A DNA stretch of 64,000 bases from Aliikangiella coralliicola (GCF_007004725.1 NZ_ML660172.1:182636-246635); one strand, 5' to 3'; counted from the first letter of the stretch, positions 55,301-63,574 are shown. A program made the numbers and translations. The notes: generated by a model not told the origin, from the sequence alone.

Positions 55301-55598
55301 TACCGATTTTGTACTGTCTAATTTTTGATTGATTTTTCCATTCTATTTTTTCTAGCAGGTGGAAGATAAAGGCTGTTTTAAATTCTTCGGGAGATATATT
55401 TTGTTGTGCGCTGGAAAATGTACAAGTTAAAAGCAGGCCGAGAATAATAGCGTTTTTATTAATCAAACTACCACGTTTAACTAATGAACAGCTGCTTTTA
55501 AATATAAACTGAATTATTTTATGAGAGAATGACAAGTACAATCTACGGCTTAGCTCCTTCGAAACCCTGACAACTGATATATTCTTAAGATAACTCAT
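52305..55598 (-). CDS. Hybrid sensor histidine kinase with YfiR-like periplasmic domain, two receivers and Hpt
   Basis: A 1097-residue membrane kinase. The N-terminal hydrophobic export segment is about 43-64. A YfiR/DUF4154-like periplasmic domain spans about 68-213 (PEEFKTAFIFHLLEKIEW, NTLLVTED). A long coiled coil runs about 220-380, a membrane helix 382-404, and HisKA has His452 (SHEIRTPMNAVIG). The ATPase has N/G boxes (NLTNNAMKFT, DTGIGM, GGTGLGLAI). Receiver 1 is partly degenerate (VADN in place of the acidic pair, Asp744 and Lys792 kept). Receiver 2 is intact (VEDNEINQ, Asp888, Lys941), and Hpt has His1033 (HDLKG). Phosphorelay H-D-H is predicted; the output partner is not adjacent. 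The first 40 residues precede the export segment and the real start may be later. Confidence 0.9.
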   Translation of the reverse strand: MSYLKNISVVRVSKELSRRLYLSFSHKIIQFIFKSSCSLVKRGSLINKNAIILGLLLTCTFSSAQQNISPEEFKTAFIFHLLEKIEWKNQSKIRQYKIGIVGDYPELLSQLKATARHKRIGNKTISVTSTFNIQEMPSFHLLFIPVDTKFKLDRISSVTARSNTLLVTEDTADKKNTMINLLQGEDGTYSFEVNKANITFEYLKLNRDILLLGGTEMDVAELFKESSAQLATLKEELKLQQDTLETSKQQLAQSQKQYEEALKESERIRIQMKKQAKLLEEKTRLIEAKNISIREKEGELLAIQNELRQASDLLKSNEAILGEKLNTIASKEKEVSSLTDRINTNLSILSQQRNSIEKQKLQLKEQQKNLVEQVSQIEKQRWWLATSAIVLVIFVLLLMMIVYFNKERKKANLQLVDKNLALNKIQKELLIARDQAQAANEAKSSFLANMSHEIRTPMNAVIGMLHLTKQTNLNNRQENYINKIDNAANTLLEIINDILDFSKVEAGELKMESIEFSLSNVLDDLSNLIGLKIQQKGLEFIYEIDSKIPDTLVGDPLRLSQILINLTNNAMKFTEAGEVKVKIDAKKRSDNKIELFFEIIDTGIGMTKEVSSRLFRPFSQADSSTTRKFGGTGLGLAICKKLIEQMSGSINVDSHPNAGSNFSFNATFGFKTENSLLDRLDDSLGLSNKRILIVADNLSCQTAIRAILNSFGCQISVAGSIESCLGILKSAQKIEQYFDNILVDHQIALAHTSELRKIKSDTRSKLTLLLSGVSENEEILMQEISPDMTIRKPITPSSMLDTLVQLFDDTQQHIPSRRFSRFIEQDKIKPLNTSLENCKVLIVEDNEINQEVAKEILSQAFIDIDVASNGLEAVQKVSEKHFDCVLMDIQMPVMDGYQAARAIRESHSFSDLPIIAMTANAMGGDKEKCLSAGMNDYVSKPIRIKEFFETLNKWVISAKTGEKLRAIVDSTKTIESKIKIHGVDFESGVDLMGDADIFIDLLIQYKSQQSEFISKAKALLDKRDFDQLAKSSHDLKGVSANLFINQVSEIAAQLNNACTEHNFEEAHLQLGRLSQTLPPLLSQIQEYSEYSVNTHAS

Positions 55599-56203
55599 AT
55601 ATCGAATTTATTGTTTTAAATCAATATTGTCCAGTCTAATCGTTACTGTAATAACATGAATAGGGATTATTCTGAAGTAACGTAAGGCTGATAGAGTTTT
55701 CATTAGGGTCATTCTGGCTACTAGCTAGTTAAAACCATCTTCTTAAATACTAGCTTATTTTGGGATGTTTGCCAGTAAATCAGAGGCTTAGGGGCGGATC
55801 ATGGCTGGTACAATCGCTACAATATGATAAATCTAAATGCTTGATTTAGCTGGCTATTGTGTTTGTAGCAATTTTAGCGTTTAAGTTTAAACAAACTGTT
55901 TTACTGTAATCTATGCTTCTTACCTGAAATGCTCTTCGGGAATTCTTATTCGCCTGACAAAATTCGCTACTTGTTATTTTGACGAGAATATCGCTGATGG
56001 TCGTTTTTTCGACAAATTTTAAAGCGGCAATTTTCGACGTCTCCATTGAAATAGGGAGTTTAGTTTGTGGCAATCGGGGATATTCTGTTCTTTTAAAAAA
56101 ATCAATTGTTTAGGTGAGTTATTAGTGATGTGCGCGTATAATTAACCAACAAAGACACCCTGCATTTATTTGCGTTAATCGATACCTATCAGCCAATATC
56201 ACT
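55599..56203. other. 605-base divergent intergenic region (sensor kinase / rlmKL)
   Basis: No gene supported. A perfect TATAAT at 56137-56142, 62 bases before rlmKL, is its probable -10; the -35 (GTGAGT at 17 bases) is weak. A 75-codon minus-strand frame at 55846-56073 has no ribosome site or family resemblance. Nothing else recognised. Confidence 0.45.
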
Positions 56204-58372
56204 ATGCCTCAATTTATTGCAACCTGTGCTAAAGGATTAGAATACTTACTGGTTGACGAACTAGTCGCCCTGGGAACAAACAATGTTAAGGAAGGACTTT
56301 CGCAAGTTAGTTTTGAATGCGATTGGCAAGGTGTATACCAGGTATTAATGTGGAGCCGGTTAGCCAGTCGTGTATTTTATCCAATCGCTAGTTTTGACGC
56401 CGAAGACGATGAGGTCTTGTATCAGCAAGCATCGATTATTGATTGGTCTCAACATATCAATCCGAAGAAAACCTTTCTTGTTAATTCGCAAAGTTTTCGC
56501 TCGCGTCTTTCACACACACAATTTATTTCGCAAAGAGTTAAGGATGCTATTGTTGACTATTTTCGTGATGCTGAAGAACAGAGGCCATGTGTCGATTTTG
56601 AAGAGCCCGATGTGGTCGTTCATTGCCGGATAAGACGAGATAAGGTGAATTTGTCGATAGATCTGGCAGGAAATGGATTACACAGAAGAGGCTATCGCGC
56701 AGAAGGGGGTGGGGCGCCAATTAAAGAAAACCTTGCCGCCGCGCTTTTAACCAGGGCCGGTTGGCCTCACGCGAGCGGCGTACTATTCGATCCTATGTGT
56801 GGTTCTGGTACTTTTTTAATCGAGGGGGCGATGATGGCCCTGGATATTGCGCCGGGTCTTTATCGAGAATATCTCGGTTTGTTTGGCTGGCAGCAATTTA
56901 ACCAAAAAATCTGGGAGCAAGTTAAGCAAGAGGCCGAGCAACGAAAACAGCAAGGTTTACAGAAAGGGGAGATTGATATTTTCGGCAGTGATATTAATCC
57001 AAAATCAGTTAGAAATGCACAAACTAATGCTGCGATTGCAGGGCTTGACGATTTTATTAAAATTCGAATTGCCGGAATCGATCAAATTGCCCAATTCGAA
57101 TACCCTGATAACGGTGTGTTGGTTGTTAACCCCCCCTATAGTGAGCGCCTTGGAGAGTATAACCAGGTGAAAAAGCTCTATCACGAGCTAGGCGAAGTAT
57201 TAAAAAGTCACCTGAAAGGCTGGGATGCTTCAGTTTTATCGCCAGATAAAGACTTCGGTCATGCCTTAGGGATCAGGGCGAAGAAAATATATAAATTTAA
57301 CAACGGTAGCATTCCTTGTGAATTGTTGAATTTCGAACTCACTGAGAGTAATTTTATTCAACGAGTTTCGGATGATAGTGTCGAAACTGATTTTAAATCG
57401 AAACTCTCTGAACAAGCCCTCCAATTGTGCAATCGAATTGAGAAGAAAAGAGATAAATTAAAGCGTTTTCTAAAAAAAGAGGGCATTACTTGTTATCGAA
57501 TTTATGATGCAGATTTGCCGGAATACAATGCAGCAATCGATGTTTATGAAGAAAGATTGCATATTCAGGAATATCGAGCACCAAAGTCGATCGATGAAAC
57601 GATAGCGCTGCGCCGGTTGAAAGAAATTGAACGGGTGGCAGCTGGCGTGTTTCAGATACCTCGTAGTCAGGTATTTACCAAACAACGCCGCCGACAAAAA
57701 GGCGATTGGCAATATACCAGCCAGAATGAAAAGCCACATAGCAACGCTGATTCTGATAATTTTAAACAGGTAAATGAAAGTGGGCGTAAGTTCTGGGTAA
57801 ATTTATCCGACTATTTGGATACAGGATTATTTTTAGACCATCGAAAAACTCGGCAGTTGGTGGCGCAAAAGAGTGCTGGCAAGACGCTACTCAATTTATT
57901 CTGTTATACCGCTAGCGTTTCTGTTTATGCGGCAACTGCCGGTGCGAAATCGACTGTAAACGTTGATATGTCTCGTACTTATCTCGATTGGGCAAAAAGA
58001 AACTTTAGTTTGAACAAAATCAAATTCGATCGCCACGAATTTATTCGAAGTAACTGTATGGATTGGTTAAAAGAAGCGATTGAAGATGGTCTAAAATTTG
58101 ATCTGATATTTCTCGACCCACCGACTTTTTCAAATTCAAAAAAAATGTCGAGTCATTTTGATATTCAAACGGACCATTGTGAGTTAATTGAGCAGTGTGG
58201 TTCGTTGTTGTCAGAGGGAGGAGAGTTAGTTTTTTCAAATAACTTCCAGAAATTCGAAATGGAGTTTGAAGGAAATGAGCAGTTTAGTTTGACTGAGATT
58301 ACCACCAAGACCCATTCGCAGGATTTCGCGCGGAATAATCTCCATCGTTCATGGTTAATTGCAAAAAAGTAG
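56204..58372 (+). CDS. rlmL: Bifunctional 23S rRNA methyltransferase RlmKL (m2G2445 / m7G2069)
   Basis: A 722-residue fusion as in E. coli RlmKL (702). The N-terminal THUMP domain covers about 45-155. The first methyltransferase (RlmL) has DPMCGSGTFLIEGA near 200 and catalytic VVNPPYSERLGE near 308. The second (RlmK) has FWVNLSDYLDTGLFLDHRKTRQ near 530, the LNLFCYTASVSVYAA SAM motif near 565 and FLDPPTFSNSKKM near 635. It modifies two guanines in 23S rRNA domain V during ribosome assembly. The ATG has no strong ribosome site. Confidence 0.96.
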   Translation: MPQFIATCAKGLEYLLVDELVALGTNNVKEGLSQVSFECDWQGVYQVLMWSRLASRVFYPIASFDAEDDEVLYQQASIIDWSQHINPKKTFLVNSQSFRSRLSHTQFISQRVKDAIVDYFRDAEEQRPCVDFEEPDVVVHCRIRRDKVNLSIDLAGNGLHRRGYRAEGGGAPIKENLAAALLTRAGWPHASGVLFDPMCGSGTFLIEGAMMALDIAPGLYREYLGLFGWQQFNQKIWEQVKQEAEQRKQQGLQKGEIDIFGSDINPKSVRNAQTNAAIAGLDDFIKIRIAGIDQIAQFEYPDNGVLVVNPPYSERLGEYNQVKKLYHELGEVLKSHLKGWDASVLSPDKDFGHALGIRAKKIYKFNNGSIPCELLNFELTESNFIQRVSDDSVETDFKSKLSEQALQLCNRIEKKRDKLKRFLKKEGITCYRIYDADLPEYNAAIDVYEERLHIQEYRAPKSIDETIALRRLKEIERVAAGVFQIPRSQVFTKQRRRQKGDWQYTSQNEKPHSNADSDNFKQVNESGRKFWVNLSDYLDTGLFLDHRKTRQLVAQKSAGKTLLNLFCYTASVSVYAATAGAKSTVNVDMSRTYLDWAKRNFSLNKIKFDRHEFIRSNCMDWLKEAIEDGLKFDLIFLDPPTFSNSKKMSSHFDIQTDHCELIEQCGSLLSEGGELVFSNNFQKFEMEFEGNEQFSLTEITTKTHSQDFARNNLHRSWLIAKK

Positions 58373-58516
58373 TTTAGTTAATCGGTAAATTATTAAGGGG
58401 TGGGGCAAGGAAAGTAGCAGATGAATCTGGTTGGTTAAACATGTTACTAAAACTTGTCAAATTGTCGTCAGGGATTCTACACTTAAAGGGACGGCGCTAT
58501 TAAATAAGGTGAGAGT

Positions 58517-58771
58517 ATGTCTCAAACTATTCAACTATATACCACTGCAGGGTGCCATCTTTGCGAACAAGTTGAAGCGATGATGGAATATTTAATTCAA
58601 AACGACGATATGGTTGCGCATAATTTTGATATGTTACCAGTGGAAATTGCTGGCGATGAGGCTTTGGTCGAGCGTTATGGAATACGAATACCAGTGCTGG
58701 CGAGTTCTACCAAAGAGCTCGGCTGGCCATTTGAATTAGAAGAATTGAGAGAATGGTTGATTGCAACCTGA
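58517..58771 (+). CDS. Glutaredoxin-like protein (thioredoxin fold, CxxC)
   Basis: An 84-residue thioredoxin-fold protein with active site Cys13-His-Leu-Cys16 (TTAGCHLCEQ) and the cis-proline region GIRIPVLAS near 54-62. It belongs to the glutaredoxin-like DUF836 group, small redox proteins of unknown partner. It follows rlmKL by 144 bases and ends at an intrinsic terminator. GGTGAGAG ribosome site. Confidence 0.9.
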   Translation: MSQTIQLYTTAGCHLCEQVEAMMEYLIQNDDMVAHNFDMLPVEIAGDEALVERYGIRIPVLASSTKELGWPFELEELREWLIAT

Positions 58772-58780
58772 GGTGAAAAG

Positions 58781-58806
58781 AAAAAAGGGCGTTAAGCCCT
58801 TTTTTT
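58781..58806. terminator. Bidirectional intrinsic terminator
   Basis: AAAAAAGGGC-GTTAA-GCCCTTTTTT, serving the glutaredoxin-like gene (plus) and the DUF4124 gene (minus). Confidence 0.92.
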
Positions 58807-58863
58807 ATATACAAAAATTGTTGTTACTCTTTCAATGCTATATTAGCTAAGAGTAAATACGAC

Positions 58864-59307
58864 TTACTGCTCTTCTGCAACCTCTGAACAGTATTTGTTT
58901 TTCTGTTCGGTCATTTTGTCGATATTGGCCTGTTTTTCTTCGTCGGTCATTAGTCGAGTGCCGCCCTGACCATCATCTTGTGCAATTCTTCCTGCGTTTT
59001 CAAGTATGTCCAGGTTTTGGGTCGCTATTTTGCAGTTTTCCTTTTTCCAGGCCGAATATTTATCGCTTTCAGGCGCTTTAACGCTTTGCGCAGGTTTCGC
59101 TACAGGAGCAGGTTTTGTTGCTTTTGCTTTTTTCGCCATCCGTATTTTTTCAAATGGAATATTGGCTGGCGGGCGTTCGGTATAGTGAATTTCGCCATCA
59201 CTACCTTTCCACTTATACATATATTGAGGTTGATCGGCCGATTGAACCGAAGTAGTACTAGCTAATGCCAACAACATTGCCAGGGAAAAAATAGCACTGA
59301 ATTTCAT
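58864..59307 (-). CDS. DUF4124 domain-containing exported protein
   Basis: A 147-residue protein with a cleavable signal peptide (MKFSAIFSLAMLLALASTTSVQSA). A DUF4124 domain around 28-55 follows (YMYKWKGSDGEIHYTERPP, the usual Y-W-x-D-G-x-x-Y/H-Y-S/T-x-x-P-P pattern). A Lys/Ala/Pro linker near 65-85 comes next, then a helical tail with two cysteines (CKIAT, YCSEVAEEQ) that may form a disulfide. Function unknown. I start at ATG 59307, which has GGGATAT upstream; the frame opens 4 codons earlier. Confidence 0.85.
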   Translation of the reverse strand: MKFSAIFSLAMLLALASTTSVQSADQPQYMYKWKGSDGEIHYTERPPANIPFEKIRMAKKAKATKPAPVAKPAQSVKAPESDKYSAWKKENCKIATQNLDILENAGRIAQDDGQGGTRLMTDEEKQANIDKMTEQKNKYCSEVAEEQ

Positions 59308-59402
59308 GATATATCCCATTTGTTTGCCAGATAAGGCTAATATAGACTCAAATCAGGGTAAAAGTTAAGTGATTTATTAAAAATTATTTAGTTTTGAGAG
59401 GT

Positions 59403-59696
59403 TTATTGTTGTTTTTCGGTTTGCAGGTTGTTCTTCGTTGCAAAATGAATTACGTCGTTTAAAAGCGCCTGGTGTTCCTCATTCAGCTTTGCATCGACAA
59501 TAACGCATTTAATACCATCAATAACTGCAGGCCTAAGCATTGGAGAATAATACATTCGCCGATTGCGAAAGGTACATAGATTACCACAAAGCCTCTCTGC
59601 CCAATCACTAGGTCGAAACTTATTTCCATCTGGCGTAATCCCTTTCAGGATCAAGCGGTTAAAATCGATTGGATTCATTGATTGAAAACTTCTCAT
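59403..59696 (-). CDS. DUF3579 family protein
   Basis: A 97-residue cytoplasmic protein with the DUF3579 signature: GITPDGNKFRPSDWAERLCG, YYSPMLRPAVIDGIKCVIVD and a helical C-terminus ending EKQQ. The function is unknown in all members I can recall. It is a lone gene with its own promoter 20 bases upstream. The first ATG gives a very short leader; the ATG at 59678, with AGAAG 10 bases ahead, is an alternative start that keeps the whole domain. Confidence 0.85.
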   Translation of the reverse strand: MRSFQSMNPIDFNRLILKGITPDGNKFRPSDWAERLCGNLCTFRNRRMYYSPMLRPAVIDGIKCVIVDAKLNEEHQALLNDVIHFATKNNLQTEKQQ

Positions 59697-59717
59697 TTTT
59701 CATCAGAACGCGCGGGC

Positions 59718-59745
59718 ATAATGCCAGAATCTTATTGATTGTCAA
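59718..59745 (-). promoter_or_regulatory. Promoter of the DUF3579 gene
   Basis: Perfect TTGACA (59745-59740), 16-base spacer, CATTAT (59723-59718). Predicted start of transcription lies only about 15 bases before the first ATG. Confidence 0.6.
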
Positions 59746-59981
59746 TAGACTTAGATCAAAACATCAGCAATGCATATCACGAGCTGAAAACAGGTTAGAA
59801 TTCAAATGACCATATATAGAAGACGACACCATTGCTAAATAGGCGGATGCCTCTGACTTTTATATTTAGCTAAGTGTAGCAAAGAAACGCGATTCCATTG
59901 TTATTTTAAACTGGATCTGATGATTCGCGCCAAAAAACTAAAATTATTTTACGGCTGCTGATTACAAGTTAAGGTTACTGA

Positions 59982-60010
59982 TTGACGTTTGGTTCTTCTT
60001 TTGATGTAAC
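59982..60010 (+). promoter_or_regulatory. Candidate msrP promoter
   Basis: TTGACG (59982-59987), 17-base spacer, TGTAAC (60005-60010), about 140 bases before msrP. Confidence 0.45.
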
Positions 60011-60149
60011 AAATAAAGTTGCTGAATGTCTTTTCTGTAAGTATACAGATTTCGCTTTTATCCTTGGTAAAAGCAGATGATAGGTCGTTTATTTTTTGCG
60101 CATCAGAGCAATACTTATGAATGATTACTAAAGGTGGTTGTAAGTCATT

Positions 60150-61115
60150 ATGAAAAAAAGCACGCAACAAACGAGAGTAGCGGAAAGTCAGGTAACCCCA
60201 GAATCAATTTTTTGGAATCGGCGTCAATTTATCCAAAAATTCGGACTTGCTACCAGTTACCTTGGAATGATGGGAATTGCTCCGGTTAACGCAGAATCGA
60301 ATTCAGGGCTTTCAGGCTTAGCGCTTAAAGATGAATTAAGCAGTGAGTATGTGATAACCCACCATAATAATTTTTATGAGTTTTCAACAGATAAGAAAAA
60401 ACCAGCTGAATTAGCGAAGAATTTTACTCCCGGAAATGACTGGCGTGTCGCTATCGAAGGAGAAATTGAGAAACCAGGCGAATATACATTAGAAGATATA
60501 TTAAAGTGGGTGCAACTCGAGGAAAGAATCTATCGTTTACGTTGCGTTGAGGCTTGGTCCATGGTTGTTCCCTGGACTGGTTTTGAATTAAGCACACTCA
60601 TAAAGCATGTGAAACCGACTTCAAAAGCTAAATATATCGAATTTAAGACTTTGCATGATCCGAAAGTATTCCCCGGTCAAAAACGAGGGCTGTTTGGTAT
60701 GCATTCCTTGCCTTGGCCATATGTTGAAGGTCTCACAATTGAAGAAGCAATGAACCCATTAACGCTAATGGCGACCGGTGTTTATGGAAAGAATTTACCT
60801 GGACAAAATGGTGCGCCGCTTCGATTAGTTGTGCCTTGGAAATACGGGTTTAAAAGCATAAAGTCGGTTGTATCAATTCGTTTTTCAGAAACTCAACCGG
60901 TGAATACCTGGAATAAACGAGCTCGAAGAGAGTACGGTTTTTACGCAAATGTAAATCCAAATGTTGATCACCCTCGATGGAGTCAGGCGACTGAGCGCCG
61001 TATTACCGACGAATCCTTTTTTGGCGTAAAGAAAATTCCGACACAAATGTTTAATGGCTATGCTGATCAAGTTGCCCATTTGTATAAAGGACTCGACTTA
61101 ACCCGTTTTTACTAG
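60150..61115 (+). CDS. msrP: Protein-methionine-sulfoxide reductase catalytic subunit MsrP
   Basis: A 321-residue molybdenum-cofactor enzyme (formerly YedY) that repairs oxidised methionines in periplasmic proteins. The Tat signal shows NRRQFIQKFG at 23-32. The molybdenum-ligand Cys132 lies in RLRCVEAWSM, and the cofactor-binding segments TGVYGKNLPGQNGAPLRLVVPWKYGFKS near 210-235 are intact. It is followed after 16 bases by its haem membrane partner msrQ, so the two form an operon. Export is folded, via Tat. Confidence 0.97.
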   Translation: MKKSTQQTRVAESQVTPESIFWNRRQFIQKFGLATSYLGMMGIAPVNAESNSGLSGLALKDELSSEYVITHHNNFYEFSTDKKKPAELAKNFTPGNDWRVAIEGEIEKPGEYTLEDILKWVQLEERIYRLRCVEAWSMVVPWTGFELSTLIKHVKPTSKAKYIEFKTLHDPKVFPGQKRGLFGMHSLPWPYVEGLTIEEAMNPLTLMATGVYGKNLPGQNGAPLRLVVPWKYGFKSIKSVVSIRFSETQPVNTWNKRARREYGFYANVNPNVDHPRWSQATERRITDESFFGVKKIPTQMFNGYADQVAHLYKGLDLTRFY

Positions 61116-61131
61116 GTGTTGTAATAAGCGA

Positions 61132-61737
61132 ATGAAGATACTAAAAGTGGTCATCCACTTTGGGGCCTGGTTGCCTTTAATATGGCTTGCTTATGCGGCT
61201 TATAGCAGACAGTTGGGAGGAGATCCCCAGGAAGCGGTATTACACGAGCTTGGATTGTTTGGGCTTATTTTCCTTTTGCTATCTCTCTCCATGACACCGG
61301 CCAAAATGTTTTACAAAAGTTTTGCCTGGGTGCGTTTTAGGCGAATGCTTGGGCTCTACGGGGCTTTTTACCTAAGCTTACATTTGCTGGTTTATCTGGC
61401 TTTCTATTTGCACTTTGATTTTGCAGAACTGGCCGCTGAGATTATTAAGAGACCTTATATTACAGTTGGAATGGTTGCTTTCTTCTTGTTGCTCCCTTTA
61501 GTGGTAACTTCAACCAGGGCTGCTCAAAGACGGCTTGGCAAACGGTGGAAGAAATTGCACCAACTTGCCTATATTATAACTGTGTTGGGGCTGGTTCATT
61601 TTATCTGGCAAAGTAAATCCGATCTCAATGAGCCGATGCTTTATGTTTTGTGGGCTGGTTTATTATTTGGTGCTCGTTGGTTTAAAAAACACCAGAACAT
61701 AAATATTGCCAAAGTGAGCAAGCCAGACAATAGTTGA
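61132..61737 (+). CDS. msrQ: MsrQ haem-binding membrane subunit
   Basis: A 201-residue inner-membrane b-type cytochrome (YedZ family, ferric-reductase-like) with six helices that passes electrons from the respiratory chain to MsrP. Haem-ligand histidines are likely those in LYGAFYLSLHLLVYL near 83, WKKLHQLAYI near 144 and VLGLVHFIWQ near 157. The segments GLIFLLLSLSMTPAKMFY and RRMLGLYGAFY are family-typical. Length as in E. coli (211). Confidence 0.96.
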   Translation: MKILKVVIHFGAWLPLIWLAYAAYSRQLGGDPQEAVLHELGLFGLIFLLLSLSMTPAKMFYKSFAWVRFRRMLGLYGAFYLSLHLLVYLAFYLHFDFAELAAEIIKRPYITVGMVAFFLLLPLVVTSTRAAQRRLGKRWKKLHQLAYIITVLGLVHFIWQSKSDLNEPMLYVLWAGLLFGARWFKKHQNINIAKVSKPDNS

Positions 61738-61787
61738 ATTATCTGGCTTGTATTAGTTATGTTATTTCTTATTGTGTCAACGGGATT

Positions 61788-62576
61788 TTAGTTTCCGTCA
61801 ATCATACGACCAAGACCACCAAGAACTGAGCCTTCTCCCTTATCAGAGCCACCGTGACTTGGGGCACTCTCAAATATTCGATCAGCAAGTCGAGAAAATG
61901 GGAGACTTTGCAACCAGACAGTTCCGTGACCCGATAATGTCGCCAGGAAAAGCCCTTCGCCGCCAAAGACCATTGACTTTAAGTTGCCTGCCCGTTGAAT
62001 GTCATAGTCTATCCCTGGGGTAAAGCCAACCAGACATCCAGTATCAACTCTGAGTGTTTCACCATTCAGTTCCTTTTTGATTAATGTTCCGCCTGCATGA
62101 ATAAAGGCCATTCCGTCTCCTTCAAGCTTTTGCAGGATAAACCCTTCACCGCCAAAAAAGCCTGCACCTAAACGCTTATTAAAAGTAATCGATACTTTTG
62201 TGCCCAGTGCAGCGGCGACAAATGAGTCCTTTTGACAGATAACTTTCTCTCCGAGTTGAGACATGTCTAATGGAATAATAGTGCCGGGATAAGGAGCAGA
62301 AAATGCGACCTTACATTTTTGATGGCCTTCATTAGTAAAATGAGTCGTAAATATAGATTCACCGGTCAATGTTCTTTTTGCCGCAGAAAAAAGCTTAGAC
62401 ATCAAACCTTCATCTGGTGTCGAACCGTCGCCCATTTTGGTTTCGAAGTTAATACCTTGTTCCATATAATTCATCGCGCCGGCTTCGGCAATAACTGTTT
62501 CACCGGGGTCGAGTTCAACTTCCACTAGTTGAATGTCGTGTCCCAAGATTTCATAGTCAACTTCATGGCATCGCAT
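61788..62576 (-). CDS. AIM24 / TIGR00266 family protein
   Basis: A 262-residue protein of the AIM24-like family (double-stranded beta-helix fold), with [22 protein letters not shown] near 22, [22 protein letters not shown] near 140 and [23 protein letters not shown] near 205, followed by a Gly-rich tail. The bacterial role is unknown. I choose ATG at 62576 because AAGGA lies 7-8 bases upstream; the frame opens six codons earlier without a ribosome site. It is convergent with msrQ. Confidence 0.88.
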   Translation of the reverse strand: MRCHEVDYEILGHDIQLVEVELDPGETVIAEAGAMNYMEQGINFETKMGDGSTPDEGLMSKLFSAAKRTLTGESIFTTHFTNEGHQKCKVAFSAPYPGTIIPLDMSQLGEKVICQKDSFVAAALGTKVSITFNKRLGAGFFGGEGFILQKLEGDGMAFIHAGGTLIKKELNGETLRVDTGCLVGFTPGIDYDIQRAGNLKSMVFGGEGLFLATLSGHGTVWLQSLPFSRLADRIFESAPSHGGSDKGEGSVLGGLGRMIDGN

Positions 62577-62771
62577 AAATTGTTCCTTTTTCATTTGTTA
62601 TTGCTAACTTTATCGTAGGTCGATTTAACCAAAAATGGGAAAAAATCACTAACGAATCTTTGTAAAATTTATTAGTTTATTTGTAACTATCTAAAAACAA
62701 AGGACAATTCTTAGTGGCAAGGTTTTTGCCTTACACTTTTGAGTGTTAATTAAATTGGGGATTGTTTTTCT

Positions 62772-63446
62772 ATGAACAGGTTTTCGATAGGTGTTTTTGG
62801 ACTAGCTATTGCTAGTATCGTTAGTGGGTGTGGGGTTCACGTAAGAGCAAATGATAACTATAGGTATAAAGATCTCGATAGTGTTTTTGGAGGAGTGACT
62901 GTTGGTAGTGGTGCCCAGGTTCGAAATGTTTCAAGCGTAAATGGTGGAGTTGATTTGCTCGCTGGTTCAAAGGCGCGAAGTGTTGATACCGTTAATGGCA
63001 GTATTGATATAGGAAATAATGTTAGCGTACTGGAGGCGGAAACTGTTAACGGTGGCATTGAAGCAGGCAAGTCATTAAGTGTTGAAAAATCTCTTTCCAC
63101 TGTGAATGGGGGGATTTTAATTGGAGAAAATAGTGAGATCGGAAAGGATATTGTCACGGTTAATGGAGATATAGAGTTAACAAGAGTACTAGTTGCCAGA
63201 CATGTTAGAACTAACAATGGTGATATTCGCTTGGTCGATGGCAGTATTGTTAAGGGGGATATCATTGTTGAAAAATCGAATGGTGGTTGGTTTTCCGGAT
63301 TGTCGATAACCGGAGATATGCCGGTTGTTGAAATCGATTCTGCTTCGCAAGTCGAAGGAACAATCCACTTATATAAACGAGTAAAACTGGTCATTGACGA
63401 AAAAGCGATAGTCGGCGAAATAAAACGACATTATTCTCGGAAATAG
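62772..63446 (+). CDS. Repeat-containing lipoprotein with VNGG-type beta-solenoid
   Basis: A 224-residue predicted lipoprotein: signal peptide ending VSGC (Cys20). Repeats of about 20 residues follow, each with a Val/Asn-Gly-Gly/Asp-Ile core (SSVNGGVDLL, DTVNGSIDIG, ETVNGGIEAG, STVNGGILIG, VTVNGDIELT, RTNNGDIRLV). The spacing suggests a right-handed beta-solenoid similar to DUF4097 or bactofilin-like proteins; the last quarter breaks the pattern. No catalytic residues are evident. It has its own terminator and lies upstream of the stable-RNA promoters. Confidence 0.78.
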   Translation: MNRFSIGVFGLAIASIVSGCGVHVRANDNYRYKDLDSVFGGVTVGSGAQVRNVSSVNGGVDLLAGSKARSVDTVNGSIDIGNNVSVLEAETVNGGIEAGKSLSVEKSLSTVNGGILIGENSEIGKDIVTVNGDIELTRVLVARHVRTNNGDIRLVDGSIVKGDIIVEKSNGGWFSGLSITGDMPVVEIDSASQVEGTIHLYKRVKLVIDEKAIVGEIKRHYSRK

Positions 63447-63447
63447 C

Positions 63448-63473
63448 CAGGTAATAATTTTTGCCTGATTTTT
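63448..63473 (+). terminator. Intrinsic terminator after the repeat lipoprotein
   Basis: CAGGTAA / TTGCCTG, 7 bp with one G-U and a 6-base loop, followed by ATTTTTG; it begins 2 bases after the stop codon. Confidence 0.7.
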
Positions 63474-63509
63474 GTGCAGAAATCGAAATAATTATCAAAT
63501 TCGAACTAT

Positions 63510-63574
63510 ACTTAATACCCCCATTAAAAAATCCTGATAGCGGTGCAAGCTGCATTAAGTAATTTTAGTGGGGG
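63510..63574. repeat. Two interleaved inverted repeats upstream of the stable-RNA promoters
   Basis: CCCCCATTAAAA (63518-63529) pairs with TTTTAGTGGGGG (63563-63574), 12 bp with one G-U. ACTTAAT (63510-63516) pairs with ATTAAGT (63554-63560). The pairings cross each other, so they are either alternatives or a pseudoknot. Function unknown. Confidence 0.6.

Larger units (their letters stand above)
59697..60149. other. 453-base divergent intergenic region (DUF3579 / msrP)
   Basis: It contains one promoter in each direction (listed separately) and otherwise AT-rich sequence. A 73-codon minus-strand frame at 59949-60170 overlaps the msrP start and shows no family features. No RNA gene recognised. 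Confidence 0.45.

Noticed and set aside
55846..56073. 75-codon minus-strand frame as a small gene
   Set aside because: No ribosome-binding site, no family resemblance, AT-rich intergenic composition.
59949..60170. 73-codon minus-strand frame as a small gene
   Set aside because: It overlaps the msrP start and the msrP promoter candidate and has no ribosome site or recognisable sequence.
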